DNA of 64,000 nucleotides from Jiella soli (GTDB taxonomy: Bacteria > Pseudomonadota > Alphaproteobacteria > Rhizobiales > Rhizobiaceae): contig NZ_JAJAVB010000002.1 of assembly GCF_020615385.1 (NCBI RefSeq), positions 236,265-300,264 of the forward strand. The letters run 5' to 3'. How positions within the stretch are numbered: position 1 is the first letter of the stretch; every line of letters starts with the position of its first letter. Shown here piece by piece: positions 59,515-64,000 of the stretch. A program made the translations under genes and the position numbers. The notes under the pieces were generated by a model. The model worked only from the letters and a program-made list of their open reading frames with translations. It was not told the DNA's origin and did not search any database.

Positions 59515-61517
59515 CAGAACCATCCTCCGCGCCGCCCGAGCCAGTCGGAGCGGCGCTTGCCCTGCGGGGCCTGTCCCGGCCGGTTGATCTGCCCGGCTGG
59601 ATCGCTGTCGGTGGGGACCGCCCCGAGCTGATCCTCGAGGTCGCGCCATTTCTCGTCGGGCCAGCGATCCGCGCCCGCGATCCAGGCGGCGGCGCGGGCA
59701 TAGACCCGGCAGTCCAGCGCCTCGTTGCGCTCGCGCAGCTTCTGCCATTCCAGCCGGGCGAAGCCGCGCTTCGTGCGCACCGTCACCAGCTGCTCGGCGA
59801 CGAACTGCTTCAGCCATTCGTTCTCGACCCAATGCGGCAGGTGCACCGAGCCGGGCGGGAACGCCGCCCCGTCGGCGATCTCCTCCTCGGTCGGCCGCGC
59901 CAGCCGCAGGAAGCGGTAGGTCTCGGCCTTGAAGGTCGACACCGCCACGGTCCAGAGCCGGGCCCCGCGCCGCAGGCGTTTGCCGCCCTCGGTCGCGTCG
60001 ACGAAGGTCGGCCCCGACACCGGACTCGAGCGGTTGAACCCCTCGACGCCCTTCACCGGCGACACCTGCGCGAAGCCTTGCGCCCGCGACCACGAATAGA
60101 CTGCCGGGGCCTCGTATCCCGTGTCGATGGCGAGCCGCGCGATCCTGAGATGCGCGCCGCGTTCGTGCGGCCAGGACCGGTTGAGCAGCGCGGTTAGCTC
60201 CGACCATGCGTCATGCCGGTCGGGCCCGCCCTCGATGACCACGTGATCGACCAGCCAGCTTTCCAGCCCGCGGCCCCAAGCCCAGACATCGACCTCGATC
60301 CGGTCCTTCTGCACGTCGGCCCCGGCCGTCAGGAACAACCCGCCCGCAGGCACCGTGCCGGATGTCCAGCGCTCGCGCCGGTCATAGAGCCGCTGCCAGT
60401 CGGGCGCTTCCCCGGTCTCGACCCAGGTCTCGCCGAGAATGGTGTTGCGGAACGCCTTGATCGCCTCGTCGGACCCCTGCGCCGCGTCCCATGCCCGCAC
60501 GATCCGCTCCCAACTCAGCCAGCCGATCGGCGAATAGAGCGCCGAGAGGTGATACCCGACTGTGGTCGGATCGGCGGCCGTGGCGGTCGCCCGCCATTCG
60601 CCGCCCTCCAGCATCGCCGTCTTGTGGTGTTCCGCGATAGGCGTCTCGCAGCCCTCGCAGTGATATTCCGCCGTCTCCGGGCGGCCTTTCTGCCAGCGCA
60701 GCCGGTCGAACTTCAGCCATTGCGCATGGCCACAGTGCGGGCACGGCACGAAGAACCGACGCTGGTCGCTGGCCTCGTATTCCCGCTCGATCCGGCTCAG
60801 ACCCCGGATCGTGGGGGTCGAGACCAGCAGCACCTTGCGCCGATGGGCGAAGGTCAGCGACCGCGCCTCGGCCAGCGTGACGGGGTCACCTTCCTCGTCG
60901 GCCGAGGCTGGATAGGCGTCGACCTCGTCCAGAAAGATGTACCGCGCCGGGGTGGACCGCAGTCCGACCGCCGAGTTGGCACCCGTCATGATCAGGATGC
61001 CGCCCGCGAACTCCTTGGACAGCATCGTGTTGCCCGCGTCGCGGGACCGGGCCGGTTTGACGCGCTCCCGCAGCTCGGGGCTTTCGTCGATCAGCGGGTC
61101 GATCCGCTGGCGCGAGTTGCGTTTCGCCAGTTCCACCGTTGGCTGGACAGCCAGCATCGGACCCGGCGCCTGGTGGATGGCGAAGCCGATCCAGTTGTTG
61201 CCCGCCTCGGTCGCGCCGACCTGCGCGGCCTTCATGAACACGATCCGCTGCGTGGGATCGCCGGGCGACAGCCGGTCCATGATTTCGCGCATGTAGGGCG
61301 TGCGCACCGTGCGGTATCGCCCGGGTTCGGCCGAGGCGCGGCCCGAGAGCATCCGGTGCCGGTCCGCCCATTCCGAAACGGTCAGGTCCGGGTCGGGCCG
61401 CAGCCCGTTGCCCCAGGCGCGCAGGATCTCGCCCGCGCCGTCGAAGTCCGTCAGTGCGTCATCATCACCGGAAGTCGGGCCGGACCTCGGCGAGTTCGTC
61501 GAGGTGGGCGCGTACAT
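59514..61517 (-). CDS. Terminase large subunit, lambda gpA type
   Basis: The 667-residue protein is a gpA-like packaging ATPase-nuclease. It has LTVSEWADRHRML near residue 45, a Walker-A variant KAAQVGATE near 96-104, Walker B in YIFLDEVDAYP near 190, and a zinc-ribbon-like CPHCGHAQW with a later CEGCE. The nuclease part includes AGADVQKDRIEVDVWAWG. The ATG overlaps the small subunit gene by 53 bases; a later non-ATG start near the LTDFDGA segment is possible. Lambda-type enzymes cut at cos sites, unlike the headful GTA enzyme. Confidence 0.93.
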   Translation of the reverse strand: MYAPTSTNSPRSGPTSGDDDALTDFDGAGEILRAWGNGLRPDPDLTVSEWADRHRMLSGRASAEPGRYRTVRTPYMREIMDRLSPGDPTQRIVFMKAAQVGATEAGNNWIGFAIHQAPGPMLAVQPTVELAKRNSRQRIDPLIDESPELRERVKPARSRDAGNTMLSKEFAGGILIMTGANSAVGLRSTPARYIFLDEVDAYPASADEEGDPVTLAEARSLTFAHRRKVLLVSTPTIRGLSRIEREYEASDQRRFFVPCPHCGHAQWLKFDRLRWQKGRPETAEYHCEGCETPIAEHHKTAMLEGGEWRATATAADPTTVGYHLSALYSPIGWLSWERIVRAWDAAQGSDEAIKAFRNTILGETWVETGEAPDWQRLYDRRERWTSGTVPAGGLFLTAGADVQKDRIEVDVWAWGRGLESWLVDHVVIEGGPDRHDAWSELTALLNRSWPHERGAHLRIARLAIDTGYEAPAVYSWSRAQGFAQVSPVKGVEGFNRSSPVSGPTFVDATEGGKRLRRGARLWTVAVSTFKAETYRFLRLARPTEEEIADGAAFPPGSVHLPHWVENEWLKQFVAEQLVTVRTKRGFARLEWQKLRERNEALDCRVYARAAAWIAGADRWPDEKWRDLEDQLGAVPTDSDPAGQINRPGQAPQGKRRSDWLGRRGGWF

Positions 61518-62061
61518 GTTTTTCGAGAACCTTCTGCATCGCGGCTGGCTCCACGGTGATCTGCTGGCCCGTCGCCTCGCTGGACGAGGCCGAGAGCTCG
61601 GCCGCCATTAGCGCCGCAGCGCGTGCAGGCCAGTTCACCCACGTGTCCCGTTCCTCTCGCGCCAGCCGGAACACCAGCGCCAGCGCGCGGGCCCGCTCGA
61701 TCAACTCTCCCTTCAGCTTCTGCAGACGGATGCGCCGCTCCTGCGCCTTCAGCACCTCGTTCGCGGTCTTGGCCTGCAGGAAGGTCGTGCCGCCGCCCAC
61801 CGCCGGAACTGCCAGACCCTGTTCGCGCAGCGTGTCGCCGACAGCCGCCACCGCCGCCTCGGGGACGGGCCGCAGCTTGGGCGCGGGCTGCTTGCGGGTC
61901 TTCGACGGGTCGGTCGTCTCGGCCCGCCGTGCATCGCTGGCGGCCGCGTTGATGCTGCCGTCCGGATAGAGGACCAGCCGCTCGGCCGTCTTCGCCTTCT
62001 GGATCGCACCCCGCGACAGCCCGACATGGGCGGCGTACTGGCGCTCGCTCATGCCCTGCAT
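61465..62061 (-). CDS. Terminase small subunit-like DNA-packaging protein
   Basis: The 198-residue protein begins with a helix-turn-helix (MSERQYAAHVGLSRGAIQKAK) as in Nu1-type small subunits. A linker, LQAKTANEVLKAQERRIRLQKLKGEL, and a long helical C-terminus follow. It would recognise the packaging site. It is the first gene of the minus-strand structural operon and faces a divergent gene pair across a 111-base region. Confidence 0.85.
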   Translation of the reverse strand: MQGMSERQYAAHVGLSRGAIQKAKTAERLVLYPDGSINAAASDARRAETTDPSKTRKQPAPKLRPVPEAAVAAVGDTLREQGLAVPAVGGGTTFLQAKTANEVLKAQERRIRLQKLKGELIERARALALVFRLAREERDTWVNWPARAAALMAAELSASSSEATGQQITVEPAAMQKVLEKHVRAHLDELAEVRPDFR

Positions 62062-62092
62062 CGACAGCTCCGATTATCATTCAAGATCATGT

Positions 62093-62111
62093 GCTTATCG
62101 AGTTGATAAGC
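62093..62111. promoter_or_regulatory. Palindromic operator candidate
   Basis: GCTTATC-GAGTT-GATAAGC is a perfect seven-base inverted repeat in the 111-base interval between the divergent terminase small subunit gene and the plus-strand gene at 62173. It is a natural place for a phage regulator to act on both directions. Confidence 0.4.
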
Positions 62112-62172
62112 CTCGCCAGCGGAGCGAACGTCACTTCAAAGAAGCGATGCAACTCACCACGGAGCCACCCCG

Positions 62173-62397
62173 ATGACCCGCCGCGCGACCGAAAACACGA
62201 AAGCCCTCGACGCCTTCATCGCCGCCAAGTCCGAGATCGACGCGATGCTGGAGCGGCTCGCCGCCCTGAGCGCGGACCATTTCGAGAACAGCCCCGACGA
62301 GATCAACTGGGGCCATGTCGGCACCCTGAACCACTACCGCGCCAAGCTGCGCGAGATCGCCGACATGGCGTTCAATGAAGGCGAAGACGCCGAGTGA
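62173..62397 (+). CDS. Conserved small phage protein, unknown function
   Basis: The 74-residue protein (MTRRATENTKALDAFIAAKS) is acidic and helical, with LERLAALSADHFENSPDEINWGH in the middle (cited only as a region, residues 31-50). The ATG follows CGGAGCCACCCCG. It is on the plus strand with the DUF3489 gene. Similar small proteins occur near terminase genes in related phages; no function is known to me. Confidence 0.7.
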   Translation: MTRRATENTKALDAFIAAKSEIDAMLERLAALSADHFENSPDEINWGHVGTLNHYRAKLREIADMAFNEGEDAE

Positions 62398-62487
62398 CAC
62401 GACCCGCTCCCGGTCCCGCCCGCCGACTGGCGGGCTCGACCTCGTAGAAGGGCCCGCATCCTGCGCGCCCCGATACGGGAGACGACG

Positions 62488-63060
62488 ATGACCAAGCTTT
62501 CCGACACCCAAGCCCTGATCCTGAGCGCCGCCGCACAGCGGCCCGAGCATATCGCCCTGCCGCTGCCCGAGAGCCTGCGGGGTGGCGCCGCCGCCAAGGT
62601 GGTCGGCGCGATGCTCGCCAAGGGCCTCCTGCAGGAGGTGGACGCCGACACGCGCAAGGGCGAGCCCGTCTGGCGCGAGACCGGCGACGGCCACGGCGTC
62701 ACGCTGGTCGCCACCGACGCAGGCCTCGCCGCCATCGGGATCGAGCCCGAGGACGCAAACACCGCGCCTGCGGGCGCGACGGACGCGCCGACCGAGGAGG
62801 CCGCGCCGGACACCCCCACCGAACCGGAGGCCGCGCCAAAGACGCGCACGCCGCGCGAGGGCACCAAGCAGGCGACCCTGATCGCCATGCTGCGCGCGCC
62901 GGACGGCGCGACCATCGAGGAGATCATGGCCGCGACGGGCTGGCAGTCGCACACCGTGCGCGGCGCGATGACCGGGGCGCTCAAGAAGAAACTCGGGCTC
63001 GAGGTTGCCTCGGAGAAGGTTGAGGGGCGCGGCCGGGTCTACAGGCTTCCTAATCCCTGA
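62488..63060 (+). CDS. DUF3489 family protein
   Basis: The 190-residue protein has a winged-helix-like N-terminal part (MTKLSDTQALILSAAAQRP), an Ala/Pro/Glu/Thr-rich linker at about residues 90-128, and the DUF3489 C-terminal domain. That domain includes TKQATLIAMLRAPDGATIEE and TGWQSHTVRGAMTGALKKKLG. The domain is a small winged helix probably binding DNA. GGGAG lies upstream of the ATG. A role in phage regulation is inferred. Confidence 0.85.
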   Translation: MTKLSDTQALILSAAAQRPEHIALPLPESLRGGAAAKVVGAMLAKGLLQEVDADTRKGEPVWRETGDGHGVTLVATDAGLAAIGIEPEDANTAPAGATDAPTEEAAPDTPTEPEAAPKTRTPREGTKQATLIAMLRAPDGATIEEIMAATGWQSHTVRGAMTGALKKKLGLEVASEKVEGRGRVYRLPNP

Positions 63061-63180
63061 AACTTAAGCTCGGAGTATTTGATGCCGCCGTCCATAGGGC
63101 GGCGGCACTTCACCGAATGCCAAAGTGACATTTAATCGCTCCGCTCGTACTATTGCGCCGTATCCACGAGGGAGTCCCAT

Positions 63181-63519
63181 ATGCCTATGTTCATAACGAT
63201 CGGATATGGTGATCGAGACGGATATGACCGCACCCCTCAATCTGTCAGGGACGCGGCTCACGCACATGACGCGGATCTGGTTTCCTCGGGAGCAGTCATG
63301 GGCATTGCTGAAAAGCCGGTGCAGGTTCGCAATCCTGACGCATCCGGTGTCGAGGTGATTGACGGGCAATTCTTGACGTCCGACCTTCCTGTTGCCGGAT
63401 TTGCAGTGATCGAAGCCAAAAACATCGAAGAAGCCATCAGGATCGTTTCAAAAGTGCCATGTGCTGTTGCGCATGGGGTCGTCGAAGTATGGCCGCTCAA
63501 GGCAGGAAGCGGGGGTTGA
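63181..63519 (+). CDS. YciI-like (DGPF/YCII) domain protein
   Basis: The 112-residue protein resembles the YCII/DGPF family: MPMFITIGYGD start, a central IDGQFLTSDLPVAGF segment (related to the DGPFAETKE motif), and AKNIEEAIRIVSKVP near the end. Such proteins are small alpha-beta barrel dimers of unknown catalytic role. It is more AT-rich than its neighbours and its 3-prime end overlaps the convergent gene by 23 bases, which suggests acquired cargo in the phage right arm. Confidence 0.75.
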   Translation: MPMFITIGYGDRDGYDRTPQSVRDAAHAHDADLVSSGAVMGIAEKPVQVRNPDASGVEVIDGQFLTSDLPVAGFAVIEAKNIEEAIRIVSKVPCAVAHGVVEVWPLKAGSGG

Positions 63520-63778
63520 ACCGAGCTTTCGTCCGCGAAGTGACGCGGGGCCTCGGTCGACCCTGACGCATGCGAAGTGCCTCGAACAACCGCCGCAGCG
63601 CGAAGGACCGCGCGATGCTGACCACCGTGAACACCGCGCCCATCTTGAGGTTCTGCGCCAGCGTCGTGTGCAGCCCGAAGATCGGGAAGATCAGGATCTG
63701 CGTGACCACGGCGACGCCGTAGCCGACGATCACGTTGGCGACGGACTCGACCAGCGACATGAGGCGCGACTGCTTCAT
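63497..63778 (-). CDS. Small phage membrane protein (DUF7220-like)
   Basis: The 93-residue protein (MKQSRLMSLVESVANVIVGYG) has two hydrophobic segments (about residues 14-33 and 44-58) followed by a basic tail with RRLFEALRMRQGRPRPR. Similar membrane proteins accompany DNA methylase genes in rhodobacterial-type phages (family name from memory). Its ATG overlaps the methylase stop by 4 bases. Function unknown. Confidence 0.75.
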   Translation of the reverse strand: MKQSRLMSLVESVANVIVGYGVAVVTQILIFPIFGLHTTLAQNLKMGAVFTVVSIARSFALRRLFEALRMRQGRPRPRVTSRTKARFNPRFLP

Positions 63779-64000
63779 GCGGCGGACTTGCGCTTTCGCG
63801 CGGGTTCGGAGGCGGAGTCAGTGTCCGGCGTATCGGCCGTGGGTTCGACACTGTCGCCCAGCCGCTCGGTTCTCACCTGCGCGAAGGTCCGGCCATCGCC
63901 ATCGAGGATCGCCTCGCGCCCCGTCTCGGCCTGCCAGCGCGCCACGGCGACATCAACATAGGCGGGGCTGATCTCCATCGCGAAGACGCAGCGGCCGTTG
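63775..64000 (-). CDS. DNA methyltransferase, C-terminal part (cut by window edge)
   Basis: The frame is open to the right window end and contains NGRCVFAMEISPAYVDVAV, the closing part of a phage-type N6-adenine or N4-cytosine DNA methyltransferase where EISPAY contributes to the SAM pocket, then RWQAETGREAILDGDG. An acidic, then basic tail (ARKRKSAA) ends it. It may protect phage DNA or methylate the host. Most of the gene lies outside the window. Confidence 0.8.
   Translation of the reverse strand, partial: NGRCVFAMEISPAYVDVAVARWQAETGREAILDGDGRTFAQVRTERLGDSVEPTADTPDTDSASEPARKRKSAA

Overview
The window is a stretch of a high-GC alphaproteobacterial chromosome. The RcGTA-type gene order with an extra small gene between portal and protease suggests Hyphomicrobiales; no rRNA or housekeeping marker is present to place it further. 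From left to right it holds five blocks.

(1) About 1-15,490, minus strand: a gene transfer agent (GTA)-like head-tail cluster. It runs from terminase small subunit through terminase, portal, prohead protease, capsid, connectors, tail tube, tail chaperones, tape measure and baseplate to the giant TIM-barrel tail-tip protein, with a small membrane protein last. A candidate promoter with a palindrome, followed by a terminator-like hairpin, lies upstream. Two further hairpins with T tracts lie inside the operon.

(2) About 15,920-29,450: a peptide import and breakdown locus. A LysR regulator and an M20 peptidase are on the minus strand. Divergent to them is an eight-gene plus-strand operon: CocE-type hydrolase, Dpp/Opp-type ABC importer (binding protein, two permeases, two ATPases), alpha/beta hydrolase and a gamma-glutamyltransferase family enzyme.

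(3) About 29,890-31,265: an IS110-family element of the IS1111 type.

(4) About 31,275-39,984: a visibly more AT-rich island that looks like an uncharacterised biosynthetic cluster. A short peptide with a nitrile-hydratase-like (NHLP) leader heads a tightly coupled minus-strand operon. That operon encodes a 2OG-Fe(II) oxygenase, a GH99/WbsX-like protein, a polysaccharide deacetylase, a GT2 glycosyltransferase, a selenophosphate synthetase (SelD) homologue, an NMN-adenylyltransferase-like nucleotidyltransferase, a sulfotransferase and a methyltransferase. A second 2OG oxygenase and a GT92-like glycosyltransferase diverge from the peptide gene. This is the best candidate for an undescribed system.

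(5) About 40,044-64,000, minus strand: a siphophage-type prophage cut by the left island boundary and by the right window edge. Its modules are a lambda-type gpA terminase, gpW-like connector, portal, protease-capsid fusion, tail tube, a tail chaperone with a -1 frameshift site, tape measure and the same four-gene tail-tip cassette as the GTA. A second IS1111-type element has inserted in the ninth codon region of its M15 endolysin gene. A small transcription unit of foreign appearance sits inside its tail operon.

The two phage-like blocks are paralogous over the tail tip only; their packaging and head modules are of different types. Very long open frames antisense to the high-GC genes were treated as shadows.
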